Shown: positions 28,161 to 37,714 of the stretch, piece after piece
How the letters are laid out: every line of letters begins with the position of its first letter
How positions within the stretch are numbered: the first letter of the stretch is position 1
Origin: an uncultured Flavobacteriaceae bacterium
GTDB taxonomy: Bacteria > Bacteroidota > Bacteroidia > Flavobacteriales > Flavobacteriaceae
NCBI GenBank assembly: GCA_947502495.1
Contig: CANNAC010000002.1
Location: forward strand, 558,001-622,000
DNA: 64,000 nucleotides
Reading direction: 5' to 3'
Translations under genes and position numbers: made by a program
The notes under the pieces: model-generated
The model's database searches: none
What the model was told of the DNA's origin: nothing
Seen by the model: only the letters and a program-made list of their open reading frames with translations

Positions 28161-29522
28161 ATGTTTAATCAGAGGTATTTAAAGGATAATGAAATTGCTT
28201 TTATTTCTAATCAAATAAACAGAACCAAGAAACTACTTGTAGGTTTATTTATCATTGTAGCTCTAATAATTGCTACTGTTGCATTTTTCGTTTATAGCGA
28301 ACTAGACACCACCAATTTTGTTATTAATTTAATGTTTGGTGTTTTAATATTACTTCTATATTTCCTGCATTGGTTTGCAAAAGGTTATAAAGAACATGTT
28401 ATTGATGGGAAGGTTTACAAATCGCAAGGATTTTATAAACGCATCTACCAACAGCATGGTAAAAACGGAAGGTATTATGACACTTTAAATGGTGCCATCA
28501 TAAAAACACCGTGGCATTGGCGAAACTATCTTAAATCGCAAAAAGAACCAGTTATATTCGAATATATTGTTAGAGATGGCGCAGTTGCTCTAAATGAAGG
28601 CGCTTCCAAGTATCTTATTTCTGTAAACGATACATTATCTTTGGATTACGAATTGCAAAACGGACTTCAAAAAGCGAAGCCTTTTTCCTTTATAAACATG
28701 GTTAGTTTTGTACTAATTATTCCGGCTCTTTTAATTCTATTCTTGAATCCCGATGTAAGCAATGTTCAAAATTTTATACAACTAACAAAAACAGAGAAAG
28801 ATTTCATTACGCTTCATTCTACCGAAGAATTACAACAAATTGAAACTCCCAATTATATCCAAATAAATAATGCTTGGGTGTATCAATATAAGCGGCCTTA
28901 TGATTTGAATGGAGATAATTATGTCATCTCTAAAGCAGAAAGAGATCGCATTTACTACAATCCTTCTTCGCATGCTAATTATAGATTTTTCTTTCCACCA
29001 AGCATATTTAAAAAACCACAGAGAGAAACCTATAAAAAGCAATTAGAAAAAAACATAGATAAGCTCGGTATTAAGCAAAATACAGATTCTACCATTTGGG
29101 AAAATGCGGTTAATCATTCTTTTAAAATACAGATTTCAGAATATAACAATCGCCTTTTTAGAGCAAAAAGAATGGATTCCATTTTAAAAGAATTGAAACC
29201 AATGACATTCTTTTTTAAGCTTTATGATAACTGTTTTAATGCACCAGAAAAGAACAGTTATTCCATAAAAAGTAGTTTAGAAAAAACATTTATTGTTAGT
29301 GGTTTTTACAACCCTAAAAAGAATAAAATTATAAGTTTTGAAGCGCAAAAAGAGCAAAGAAAAGAGATTAAAAACGCCTGTATTCTGTTTTGTATTTGTG
29401 CACTAATCGTAATCCTTTTTATGCTTTCTCTTTTTAAAATGATCTATAATACCACCATTAAAAAAAGACTGGTAGAAGCACAATTAAATATTAATCATGG
29501 GAATCCTAGAATAGAGAAATAA
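28161..29522 (+). CDS. hypothetical membrane protein with large soluble domain
   Basis: 453 aa. Hydrophobic segments at about 25-47, 52-72, 178-198 and 405-430; the roughly 200-residue stretch between the last two is soluble, Lys/Asn-rich and probably periplasmic. The 73-175 segment (KGYKEHVIDGKVYKSQGF) is likely cytoplasmic. No family recognised. Position 24 bases after the ABC ATPase gene makes co-transcription likely; it could be a partner of the ATPase, but four spans and no permease motif make it unlike a standard ABC permease. Confidence 0.85.
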   Translation: MFNQRYLKDNEIAFISNQINRTKKLLVGLFIIVALIIATVAFFVYSELDTTNFVINLMFGVLILLLYFLHWFAKGYKEHVIDGKVYKSQGFYKRIYQQHGKNGRYYDTLNGAIIKTPWHWRNYLKSQKEPVIFEYIVRDGAVALNEGASKYLISVNDTLSLDYELQNGLQKAKPFSFINMVSFVLIIPALLILFLNPDVSNVQNFIQLTKTEKDFITLHSTEELQQIETPNYIQINNAWVYQYKRPYDLNGDNYVISKAERDRIYYNPSSHANYRFFFPPSIFKKPQRETYKKQLEKNIDKLGIKQNTDSTIWENAVNHSFKIQISEYNNRLFRAKRMDSILKELKPMTFFFKLYDNCFNAPEKNSYSIKSSLEKTFIVSGFYNPKKNKIISFEAQKEQRKEIKNACILFCICALIVILFMLSLFKMIYNTTIKKRLVEAQLNINHGNPRIEK

Positions 29523-29534
29523 GGATTTAAGTTA

Positions 29535-29996
29535 TTAAACAACCTCCACAACCTTAAACTTCAAATCCCTAAACGCAACCGCATCTCCAACTCCTTTTCC
29601 AAACAGTAATTTTCCAATGGGTGTATTTGGTGAAATCGCATAAAACTTATCTTTATCCACCGATAATTCTCCTGCACTAATCGCTATATAGTAATTCGCT
29701 TTTGTGGTATACACCACGCTTCCTAAACCGATGGTTGAACTCGTTTTTTCGACACTTATTTTAGAAAGAGCTTCTTTAACCTTTACTATTTCGGAAAGTT
29801 GATTTCCTGCTTTTTCGCGTTCCAATTGTAACATGGCACGACCGGTTTCATGCTTGTCGCCAGCACTACTTTTGGTTTCACTGGTTAAAGATTCTTGGAT
29901 TTCGTTGATGGTTTTATGAACCGTTAATAGTCTGTTTTCTATAAACTGAAAACACGCATCATATAGCTTATGCTTTATATTTGAAGTACTACTCAT
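29535..29996 (-). CDS. GreA/GreB-like coiled-coil protein
   Basis: 153 aa. A long N-terminal helical coiled coil (1-80) with SAGDKHETGRAML at the hairpin and a C-terminal FKBP-like region with SPNTPIGKLLFGKGVGDAV is the GreA/GreB layout, the last segment matching the SPxSPxGxALLGKxxGD signature. Gre factors rescue backtracked RNA polymerase; here the acidic DxxE pair at the coiled-coil tip is replaced by DKHE, so cleavage activity is uncertain. Homologues are often misnamed 3-oxoacyl-ACP synthase. Overlaps the end of mtgA by eight bases. Confidence 0.8.
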   Translation of the reverse strand: MSSTSNIKHKLYDACFQFIENRLLTVHKTINEIQESLTSETKSSAGDKHETGRAMLQLEREKAGNQLSEIVKVKEALSKISVEKTSSTIGLGSVVYTTKANYYIAISAGELSVDKDKFYAISPNTPIGKLLFGKGVGDAVAFRDLKFKVVEVV

Positions 29997-30714
29997 TGCT
30001 TTTAAAATCTAAGGATCCAAAATAAACCATTTGTTTTACAATCCATCTTTTTCTAGAACTTATGTAGCTTGTTGGCGGATTGGCTTTATACCTTCTCGGA
30101 TTTGGCAAAATAGCTGCAATAGCGGCTGCTTCTTGTTGTGATAATTTGGAAGCCGATTTTTTAAACCAATATTGCGAAGCGGCTTCTACGCCATAAATAC
30201 CATTTCCCATTTCTATGCTATTTAAATACACTTCTAGAATGCGCTCTTTGCTCCAAATTTTTTCGATTAAAAAGGTGAAATAGGTTTCTAATCCTTTGCG
30301 CAACCAACTGCGTTGTGGCCATAAAAACACATTTTTTGCGGTTTGTTGGCTAATGGTACTTCCGCCTTTTATTCGCTTTCCTTTTTTGTTGTGTTCGTAT
30401 GCTTTTTCGATTGCTTTTAAATCGAAACCATTATGATTTAAAAACTGCTGATCTTCACTACAAAGCACCGCAACTTGTATGTTTTTTGAAATATGATCCA
30501 TTGCCACCCAATCGTGTTTCCAAACGACATCTTTACCTTCTTGATATTGTTCTATACTTCTAATAACCATTAATGGTGTTGCTGGAACAGGCACTTTTTT
30601 ATACAAGAAAACCATGGCTACAGAAAGTACTACCAACCAAAAGATGCATTTTAAAACAAATCGAAAAAGCCGTTGCAACAGATTTTCCCGTTGCTTCTTT
30701 TTTGGTGTAGCCAT
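29989..30714 (-). CDS. mtgA: monofunctional biosynthetic peptidoglycan transglycosylase
   Basis: 241 aa. One N-terminal membrane anchor (about 20-38) and a GT51 glycosyltransferase domain with catalytic Glu87 in CSEDQQFLNHNGFD, RIKGGSTISQQTAKNVFLW, KERILEVYLNSIEMGNGIYGVEAAS, all hallmark motifs. It polymerises lipid II into glycan strands at the outer face of the inner membrane; no transpeptidase domain is fused. The start overlaps the stop of the FAD oxidoreductase gene by one base, and the end overlaps the Gre-like gene. Confidence 0.96.
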   Translation of the reverse strand: MATPKKKQRENLLQRLFRFVLKCIFWLVVLSVAMVFLYKKVPVPATPLMVIRSIEQYQEGKDVVWKHDWVAMDHISKNIQVAVLCSEDQQFLNHNGFDLKAIEKAYEHNKKGKRIKGGSTISQQTAKNVFLWPQRSWLRKGLETYFTFLIEKIWSKERILEVYLNSIEMGNGIYGVEAASQYWFKKSASKLSQQEAAAIAAILPNPRRYKANPPTSYISSRKRWIVKQMVYFGSLDFKSNE

Positions 30715-31826
30715 TATACTAAATCTGCTAATTCTTTACCTACCAAACTACCAATTGCAATGCCCATTCCGCCAAGTCTTACGCCACAAAACACGTTTGT
30801 ACTTAGTTGTTTTACTATTGCTTTTTTCTGAGCACCAACGCCCATAATACCACTCCATCGATGGTCTATTTCAAAAGGGGTTTCTGGTAAAATAATGGTT
30901 TTTAAAAGCTCCTCTAGTTTATTTTGAATGATTGCTGTTTGGTTTAATTCGGTGGTTTCTTCGGTTTTAAAATCTAGATTTCTTCCGCCACCAAATAAAA
31001 TTCTATCGTCAATATTTCTAAAATAGTAATAGCCTTTATCTAAATGAAAGGTGCCCTTTATATGTAGGTTTTTTATTGGTTTGGTGATTAAAACTTGTGC
31101 TCTTGCTGGTTTTACTTCTGCAATATCTAATTGCGAAGCAAAGCCATTGGTTGCTATTAATAATTTGGAAGAAGAAAAGCAAAACGAATTGGTTTCTATG
31201 TTTACAGCGTTAGCATCTTCTGAAAAACGGGTAACCGATACATTATTTAAAATTTTAATGCCTTTGACAAGCACTTTTTGAAGCAATGCATCCATCATTT
31301 TACCTGTATCAATCTGCCCTTCAAATTGGTTGAAAATATAATTTTCTTGTATGTTTTTAAAACGGAAGCTATTGTCTTTTAAACTAAAAACATCTGCGTT
31401 AAAAATAGGTTTTAGCAGTTTGTTTATTTCTTCTTTTTTAGAAAGACATTCTTGAAACAAGCTAGTATCTTGTTTCGTGAATAACTCATAACCTCCTAAC
31501 TGTTGGTAGTTCATTGTTTTGTCTCCTAAAGTGTTTCTTAGCAGCTGTAAGCCATTTACACGTTTTTTTACAAGCGCTATAACTTCTTGTTCTGTATGTG
31601 TGTTTAAATCGTATAGAATTTCGCTTAGGCTACCAAAACAGGAAAAGCCTGCATTTTTGGTACTTGCACCTTGAGGCAAGATTCCTTTTTCTAGAATTAG
31701 AATTTTTGCTTTTGGGAATTTCTCTTTTAGGTGCAACGCGCAATTCAGTCCAACAATACCACTACCAACAATGGTGTAGTCTATGTTGGAGAGCCATGTT
31801 TTTATTTCCCAATACGATACGTTCAT
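30714..31826 (-). CDS. FAD-dependent oxidoreductase (DAO family)
   Basis: 370 aa. Dinucleotide-binding motif IVGSGIVGLNCALHL near residue 18 and the C-terminal FAD segment VFCGVRLGGMGIAIGSLVGKEL place it in the D-amino-acid oxidase/glycine oxidase superfamily. Substrate unknown; the GASTKNAGFSCFGS segment is a usual flavin-contact loop of this group. First gene of a tightly coupled minus-strand run with mtgA and the Gre-like gene (one- and eight-base overlaps). Confidence 0.9.
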   Translation of the reverse strand: MNVSYWEIKTWLSNIDYTIVGSGIVGLNCALHLKEKFPKAKILILEKGILPQGASTKNAGFSCFGSLSEILYDLNTHTEQEVIALVKKRVNGLQLLRNTLGDKTMNYQQLGGYELFTKQDTSLFQECLSKKEEINKLLKPIFNADVFSLKDNSFRFKNIQENYIFNQFEGQIDTGKMMDALLQKVLVKGIKILNNVSVTRFSEDANAVNIETNSFCFSSSKLLIATNGFASQLDIAEVKPARAQVLITKPIKNLHIKGTFHLDKGYYYFRNIDDRILFGGGRNLDFKTEETTELNQTAIIQNKLEELLKTIILPETPFEIDHRWSGIMGVGAQKKAIVKQLSTNVFCGVRLGGMGIAIGSLVGKELADLV

Positions 31827-31863
31827 GATGCTAATTTAGGATTTTAATTGGAAATTCTAATCT

Positions 31864-31955
31864 GTGTTAAGGATTGAGCAATTGTTGGAGCTCCTCGCAG
31901 AGAGCGACTTGTGAAAGCCTGACTTTTGCTTTCTTAAAAAAGCAAAAGTAACACC
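31864..31955 (+). repeat. dispersed intergenic repeat, copy B
   Basis: 92 bp, begins GTGTTAAGGATTGAGCAATT and ends with a 7-bp hairpin TTTTGCTT / AAGCAAAA leading to GTAACACC. It is the near full-length match, in the opposite orientation, of copy A (9183-9273), and shares ends with copy C. No coding capacity. It lies in the 213-base gap between the FAD oxidoreductase start and the metalloprotease end. Confidence 0.75.
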
Positions 31956-31990
31956 ATAAAACTGGACTAACAAAGCTATGGTTTATAAAT

Positions 31991-32020
31991 AAAAAAGCTC
32001 CGAAATTGCTTTCGGAGCTT
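31991..32020 (-). terminator. rho-independent terminator of the metalloprotease gene
   Basis: Stem built on CTCCGAAATTGCTTTCGGAG extended by AAG/CTT, followed on the minus strand by six T. The 20-base core is identical to the terminator at 35648-35680. Confidence 0.85.
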
Positions 32021-32039
32021 GAATAAAAAGCAAAATATA

Positions 32040-35012
32040 TTATTTAATGATTATTTTCTTAGTGGTCTTACTTCCGTTACTTTCTATATTTAATAAATAG
32101 ATTCCCGAAGATAAATCGTTAACATTTAGTGTTCTTATTGCGGTTTTGCTGTTATTAAACTGGTTATAAACGCGTCTTCCTCTAATGTCAAATATCGAAA
32201 TATTAAGATCATCTGTATTGTTTGATTTAATATGAAGTGTTCCTTCTGTTGGGTTAGGATAGATAAGGAATGTATTTGCATTAAAATCATCTACGCTTAA
32301 TTCGGTTAAAACATTTACGGTGTAATCTTCTATTTGTCCCCAAAAACCAGTTTCGCATGGTCCAAAATCGTTATTAACATTATCTGTATTTTTCATACCT
32401 ACTCGCATTCTAGTAGCTCCTAAAACCGCATCTGTAGGTACCGTAATGGATAATCCAGATCCCGAAGTAGGTTGATCCACAACATTATTTGCTGTTCCTA
32501 AATCATATTCCTCTCCTGGGTCATTAAAACTACAATTCTGGTTCCAATCAATCCAAACTTTATTCACATAGAAATAAGCACCATTAGAATTCACATGTAC
32601 CGTAATCTCGTGAGACGAATTTCTTTGGATATCTGTAGAAATAGAAGTGAAATCTTGATACGGATCGTCTGCACTTGCTGCTGTAGTAACATTATTAATT
32701 GTATTAAATACTACTCTAGTAATCCTGTCAGCATCCGTATTAGTAGCAGCAGACGCACAAACGCCATCGGACACTGTTAACATTGCTGTCGCTGTTTTAA
32801 CTACAGATGGAGCAGTTGCTGTAACGGTTATTGTGTAATCTCCAGGTGTTTCGCCAACAAGACCAGTTACATCCATTGTAAATGTACCATCTGCATTTAA
32901 AGATGTAGGTGTGAAAGTGATAGTTGCTCCTGGTAATGCTGGTGTTACGGAAGCTGAGAATGTGGTGTTTTCTGAAAACCCGTTAGAAGTAACATAGTTG
33001 AAATTGTAACTTACGGCATCTATATTACAAACCGATTGTCCGCCAGTGGTATTACTTATACTAAAATCGGAATCATTAGAAAGGGAGAAAACATCTGTAA
33101 TCGCATAAAAAATATTATCTGCAGCTTCTACTAAAATTCTTGAATTATTATTTGCGGTAATATTTGGAACCGTTATAGATGCAGCTCCAGTATTTGCTAC
33201 TCCGGATGCTAATGTGGTATTAAAGTTTGTACCACCATCTGAAGAGAATAATATATTTACGGTTTGGCAATTAATGGTTGCATTGTCTGAGTCACCAACC
33301 ACCCAGTTTACAGTTTGTGTGCTACCAGGAGCCCAAGTTGGAGGTGTAGCAACTGTAAACGGCGCTACGTTTTCTACAGTTACAGTCATTTCATCTGACT
33401 TTGTGTTTCCTGCCACAGCAGCATTATCTCTCACGGTAAATAAGAATCCCATGGTTCTAGCAACAGATGGAACGACTTCCCAAGTGGAAGCTAAAGAGCC
33501 AGATAATACGGTGTTAAATTCTGGAAAATATCTAACAGGTACGACTTTTGGATCTAGAGATCTAAAGGTTGGTCCGCCAGTATTATTTGATTGTGGAGGC
33601 ATTGGTGCTGCAGCAGTATCATTTTGTTCCCAAGAATAGGTTAATGTATCGCCGTCTCCATCTGTTCCAACTCCAGTAAGTTTAAATGCAGTAGAAGGAG
33701 GAATAGCATAATCTGTTCCAGCAGCAGCTGTTGGAGCAGTATTTCCAGTTGAAGTTACAGTACCACAAGTACTACCCGATCCAGCAGAAATGTTAATCCA
33801 CATTTCTTTAATGTTTTCACCGTGAAAATAATCATCACTATTACTTTGTACATTTGGCGCGCAAATACCTGCATATCCCATAATAGACGAAGCACTTCCT
33901 GGTTCTACAGAAACAGAACTTCTATTACAACTATTATTTTGTGTATGGTTTCCACCAAACTGGTGTCCCATTTCATGTGCTACATAATCAATATCAAAAG
34001 CATCACCTACAGGTGCTCCAGAACCCGTTACACCTCCTGCTTTACTTCCGGTACAAGGAGAGTTTAAATACGCAACTCCACCGCCTCCAGTACTAAAAAC
34101 ATGTCCGATATCATAATTTGCAGAACCAATATTAGTATCGCATTCTGTTTGGTTTTCCCCTAACATAGCACCACCACTATTATTGGTATAATTATCGGAA
34201 TTCACATCTGGTCCTAAGTTTATAATACTTGTATTATCGACCATTACCATGGTTAGTCCTAAGTCACGAACATACACACCATTTACACGATTCATTGTAG
34301 TAGTCATAGCAGCCATAACGCCTCCAAGGGTTCCGCCATGATATTGCGCATACTCTACAGTACATGCTAAGGCTAATCTATAGGTTCTTAATTGTCCGTC
34401 GTCTGCATTTCTAAGCGCCATATATTCTTCATTAGAAATACCGCTTTTTTCCATTACAGATTCTGATTCGCAAATAAATGCATCCGAGTTTATATCTCCT
34501 TCCGAATTAATAAATGCGATATATGTTTTTAAATCTTTCGAATATGGTTCTATAAAAATGGTTTTCTTTTCCGATAAAATCATACCACTTAAACCTTTTT
34601 GCGGCGTAATTGTTAAACGAAGTTGTGCTGCAGGGTTTTCTACACCCACACCAACATAAGTCTTAATTTCAGGAAATTTAGCCGCTAAAACTGGATCCAT
34701 AATGGATACTTCACTAATTCTGAAAGACTCAAAATCACCAGTAGCATTTGGAAAGGCAACAACAACATTGGATGTTTTATCGTATGATTCTTTCTTTGGA
34801 GAATGCTTTAAAGCATTCGATAGTTCTTGTACATTGACCTGAAACAAAGTAGATTTTTGAGGGATTTCTTTATAAAACTGAACCTCGTTGACATTCATTT
34901 TTGCCGCACTTGCTGGAGACCAAAAGGAAGATTTTTTTTGTGCAAACGCACCTTTTGAAAACATTAGCACTGTAAAAAGCAAGCAAACATTTCTCAAGTA
35001 TTTTTTTCTCAT
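32040..35012 (-). CDS. secreted zinc metalloprotease, reprolysin-like M12B, with GEVED and T9SS domains
   Basis: 990 aa. Signal peptide (1-24), propeptide (about 25-200), metzincin catalytic domain with HEMGHQFGGNH at 346-356 and the Met-turn SIMGYAG, an Ig/cadherin-like middle, a GEVED domain around SCSFNDPGEEYDLG, and a C-terminal T9SS sorting domain starting IYPNPTEG. The three His ligands and the catalytic Glu are intact. It should be an extracellular protease exported by type IX secretion, plausibly for protein nutrition. It ends at a strong terminator. Confidence 0.95.
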   Translation of the reverse strand: MRKKYLRNVCLLFTVLMFSKGAFAQKKSSFWSPASAAKMNVNEVQFYKEIPQKSTLFQVNVQELSNALKHSPKKESYDKTSNVVVAFPNATGDFESFRISEVSIMDPVLAAKFPEIKTYVGVGVENPAAQLRLTITPQKGLSGMILSEKKTIFIEPYSKDLKTYIAFINSEGDINSDAFICESESVMEKSGISNEEYMALRNADDGQLRTYRLALACTVEYAQYHGGTLGGVMAAMTTTMNRVNGVYVRDLGLTMVMVDNTSIINLGPDVNSDNYTNNSGGAMLGENQTECDTNIGSANYDIGHVFSTGGGGVAYLNSPCTGSKAGGVTGSGAPVGDAFDIDYVAHEMGHQFGGNHTQNNSCNRSSVSVEPGSASSIMGYAGICAPNVQSNSDDYFHGENIKEMWINISAGSGSTCGTVTSTGNTAPTAAAGTDYAIPPSTAFKLTGVGTDGDGDTLTYSWEQNDTAAAPMPPQSNNTGGPTFRSLDPKVVPVRYFPEFNTVLSGSLASTWEVVPSVARTMGFLFTVRDNAAVAGNTKSDEMTVTVENVAPFTVATPPTWAPGSTQTVNWVVGDSDNATINCQTVNILFSSDGGTNFNTTLASGVANTGAASITVPNITANNNSRILVEAADNIFYAITDVFSLSNDSDFSISNTTGGQSVCNIDAVSYNFNYVTSNGFSENTTFSASVTPALPGATITFTPTSLNADGTFTMDVTGLVGETPGDYTITVTATAPSVVKTATAMLTVSDGVCASAATNTDADRITRVVFNTINNVTTAASADDPYQDFTSISTDIQRNSSHEITVHVNSNGAYFYVNKVWIDWNQNCSFNDPGEEYDLGTANNVVDQPTSGSGLSITVPTDAVLGATRMRVGMKNTDNVNNDFGPCETGFWGQIEDYTVNVLTELSVDDFNANTFLIYPNPTEGTLHIKSNNTDDLNISIFDIRGRRVYNQFNNSKTAIRTLNVNDLSSGIYLLNIESNGSKTTKKIIIK

Positions 35013-35105
35013 AATAAAAAGTCATATTTTAATCCTCTAAAGTTAGTCTGATATTTCTAAAACACAAAAATTTTAGAGTTAATTCGTAAAATACCTTACC
35101 GAACA

Positions 35106-35642
35106 ATGACAAAATTGTATTTATTTAACATATTATTCTTTATTCTATTACTCACGACATCTTGTAAAAGTAGTAAAGAAGGTAACTTACAAACTAATTT
35201 AAAAACAATGGATTCTAATTGTCCGGATGATGGTATTTGTTCTTTGGAAGTGATTAAAAGCAAATCATTAGAGATAAAACAAGATGCTATTAGTGCATTA
35301 TATCCAGTTTTAACGGAAGGAAACTCAAATGTTTTAAAGTTTAGCTATAAAAGAAATGAAATTGCAAATACACAAGATGGACAGTATAGCGAAGTCATTT
35401 ATGCCGAATTACCTGAAAACATAAAAGACATCGAACTTAATGATGCTAATTTAAGTACGGTAAAATTATTATTTGCTAGACTTTGTTTCTGTAGAGGGCA
35501 AACCGGTTATTATAATGTATCCAAAGGGAAATTAGAAATTCAGAAAAAGGAAGATGGCACTTTTAATTTTAAGCTTCAATTTAAAATAGATGAAGTACCA
35601 CAAATTATTACTTTAATAGATACATCCTTTAGCCTAAACTAA
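35106..35642 (+). CDS. hypothetical lipoprotein
   Basis: 178 aa with lipobox Cys20 (LLTTSCKSS). Mature part includes a short Cys pair (CPDDGICSL) and RLCFCRGQTGYY; four mature cysteines suggest disulfides in the periplasm. The pattern GYYNVSKGKLEIQKKEDGTF is beta-rich. No family recognised. Diverges from the metalloprotease gene and ends at a terminator. Confidence 0.8.
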   Translation: MTKLYLFNILFFILLLTTSCKSSKEGNLQTNLKTMDSNCPDDGICSLEVIKSKSLEIKQDAISALYPVLTEGNSNVLKFSYKRNEIANTQDGQYSEVIYAELPENIKDIELNDANLSTVKLLFARLCFCRGQTGYYNVSKGKLEIQKKEDGTFNFKLQFKIDEVPQIITLIDTSFSLN

Positions 35643-35647
35643 GGTAT

Positions 35648-35680
35648 AAAAAAACTCCGAAATTGCTTTCGGAGTTTTTT
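35648..35680. terminator. bidirectional rho-independent terminator
   Basis: CTCCGAAATTGCTTTCGGAG with flanking A and T tracts (AAAAAAA before, TTTTTT after), so it works on both strands: for the lipoprotein gene on plus and potentially for accC on minus. Core identical to that at 31991-32020. Confidence 0.85.
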
Positions 35681-35750
35681 GTTTCCCATCTTTAAGGGAA
35701 TGTACTATATTTTAAAACTTCTAGTCTAATATCTAGAAATAGACTTTTAA

Positions 35751-37106
35751 TTAGTCTTCTTCTTCTTGTGGTTTCATTACAAAATCTTCCATAAATTTAG
35801 TCGTATAATTTCCTGCTAAATAATCTGGATGATCCATTAATTGTCTATGAAAAGGAATGGTTGTTTTTATTCCTTCGATAACGAACTCGTCTAAAGCACG
35901 TTTCATTTTATTAATAGCTTCTTCTCTAGTTTGCGCGGTTGTAATTAACTTAGCAATCATAGAATCGTAGTTTGGCGGAATGCTATACCCTGCATACACG
36001 TGCGTATCTAAACGAACTCCGTGTCCGCCTGGCGCATGTAATGTTGTTATTTTTCCTGGCGAAGGTCTAAAGTTATTATAAGGATCTTCGGCATTAATAC
36101 GACATTCTATAGAGTGTAACTGTGGTAAATAGTTTTTACCAGAGATTGGCACTCCTGCAGCTACTAAAATTTGTTCCCGTATCAGGTCAAAATCAATTAC
36201 TTGTTCTGTAATTGGATGCTCTACTTGTATACGCGTATTCATTTCCATGAAGTAGAAATTTCTATGTTTATCTACTAGAAATTCTACGGTTCCTGCACCT
36301 TCGTATTTAATGTATTCGGATGCTTTAACTGCAGCTTCACCCATTTTTTTACGTAAGGCTTTGGTCATAAAAGGAGAAGGTACTTCTTCTGTTAATTTTT
36401 GATGACGACGTTGAATAGAGCAGTCTCTTTCGGATAAGTGACAAGCACGACCAGTAGAGTCTCCTACAATTTGAATTTCGATATGGCGAGGCTCTTCAAT
36501 AAGCTTTTCCATATACATATCATCATTACCAAATGCTGCTTTAGATTCTTGTCTTGCAGAATCCCAAGCTTCTTTAAGGTCTTCTGCTTTCCAAACGGCG
36601 CGCATTCCTTTTCCACCACCACCAGCGGATGCTTTAAGCATTACTGGATATCCTGTTTCTAAGGCTGTTTTTTCGCAATCTGCAAAATCTTCTATTACAC
36701 CTTCACTTCCTGGTACACATGGTACTCCTGCTTCTATCATGGTTGCTTTGGCATTCGCCTTATCTCCCATTCTATTAATCATTTCTTCGGAAGCACCAAT
36801 AAATTTTATATTATGCTCTTCACAAATTTTAGAAAATTTAGCATTTTCTGATAAGAATCCATATCCTGGATGTATTGCATCTGCATTGGTAATTTCTGCT
36901 GCAGCAATAACATTAGACATTTTTAAGTAGGATTCGCTACTTGCAGCTGGCCCAATACATACGGCTTCGTCTGCAAATTTAACGTGAAGGCTATCTGCAT
37001 CTGCTGTAGAATATACAGCAACTGTTTTAATGCCCATTTCTTTACAGGTTCTAATTACACGTAATGCAATTTCCCCTCTATTGGCAATTAATATTTTTTT
37101 GAACAT
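35751..37106 (-). CDS. accC: acetyl-CoA carboxylase, biotin carboxylase subunit
   Basis: 451 aa. N-terminal [24 protein letters not shown]-grasp glycine loop [12 protein letters not shown], catalytic [14 protein letters not shown] and C-terminal INAEDP segment, all diagnostic. It carboxylates the biotin on AccB using ATP and bicarbonate, first half-reaction of malonyl-CoA formation. Last gene of the yceD-rpmF-fabH-accB-accC order; 91 bases separate it from accB. The convergent lipoprotein terminator lies beyond its stop. Confidence 0.98.
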   Translation of the reverse strand: MFKKILIANRGEIALRVIRTCKEMGIKTVAVYSTADADSLHVKFADEAVCIGPAASSESYLKMSNVIAAAEITNADAIHPGYGFLSENAKFSKICEEHNIKFIGASEEMINRMGDKANAKATMIEAGVPCVPGSEGVIEDFADCEKTALETGYPVMLKASAGGGGKGMRAVWKAEDLKEAWDSARQESKAAFGNDDMYMEKLIEEPRHIEIQIVGDSTGRACHLSERDCSIQRRHQKLTEEVPSPFMTKALRKKMGEAAVKASEYIKYEGAGTVEFLVDKHRNFYFMEMNTRIQVEHPITEQVIDFDLIREQILVAAGVPISGKNYLPQLHSIECRINAEDPYNNFRPSPGKITTLHAPGGHGVRLDTHVYAGYSIPPNYDSMIAKLITTAQTREEAINKMKRALDEFVIEGIKTTIPFHRQLMDHPDYLAGNYTTKFMEDFVMKPQEEED

Positions 37107-37197
37107 AATTCTATTGCGTTTATAAGTTTATACGTCTATTCGTCTATCGTTCTAGTTAAAAAACTAGAATTTTAAATTTTAAACTTTAAACTTTAGA

Positions 37198-37689
37198 TTA
37201 TGATGGATCTACTAAAAATAATGGTTGATCAAACTCTACTGGAGATGAATCATCTACTAAAACTTTCACGATTTTACCAGATACTTCGGATTCGATTTCG
37301 TTAAAAAGTTTCATTGCTTCAATGATACATAAAACATCACCTTCATTAATAGTTTGACCTACTTCAACAAAAACAGGTTTGTCTGGAGAAGGTTTTCTAT
37401 ATAAAGTTCCAATGATTGGAGACTTGATTGTAATATATTTTGAATTATCATCTTCTGCAGGTGCAGCTTTTGCAGGTGCAGCATCTACAACTATTGGTGC
37501 AGCAACTGGTGCTTGTGCCATAGCGCCCATTGGTATTTGTTGTACAAATGTTTGCGTTTCTGCTTTCTCGTCTCCACCAGTTTTTATGGTGATTTTAATA
37601 TCGTCTGTTTCTAATTTAACCTCACTTGCACCAGATTTGGCTACAAATTTAATTAGGTTTTGAATGTCTTTTATATCCATAATATTCAA
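37198..37689 (-). CDS. accB: acetyl-CoA carboxylase biotin carboxyl carrier protein
   Basis: 163 aa (or 160 if the ATG of MDIKDIQ is used). N-terminal helical part, an Ala/Pro linker (about 55-82), and the C-terminal biotinyl domain with Lys127 in IEAMKLFNE, the biotin attachment site. Carries carboxyl groups between AccC and the carboxyltransferase. 25 bases after fabH. Confidence 0.97.
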   Translation of the reverse strand: MNIMDIKDIQNLIKFVAKSGASEVKLETDDIKITIKTGGDEKAETQTFVQQIPMGAMAQAPVAAPIVVDAAPAKAAPAEDDNSKYITIKSPIIGTLYRKPSPDKPVFVEVGQTINEGDVLCIIEAMKLFNEIESEVSGKIVKVLVDDSSPVEFDQPLFLVDPS

Positions 37690-37714
37690 GTTTTAATTAT
37701 GTTTGTTAGTTAGT

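Noticed and set aside
29535-29996. Possible 3-oxoacyl-ACP synthase annotation
   Set aside because: No thiolase motifs are present; the coiled-coil plus SPNTPIGKLLFGKGVGD region is Gre-like.
37107-37197. AT-rich gap between accB and accC with repeated TTTAAACTTTA strings
   Set aside because: A small TTCTAGTT/AACTAGAA hairpin is present but without T-run or repeat elsewhere; looks like neutral spacer.
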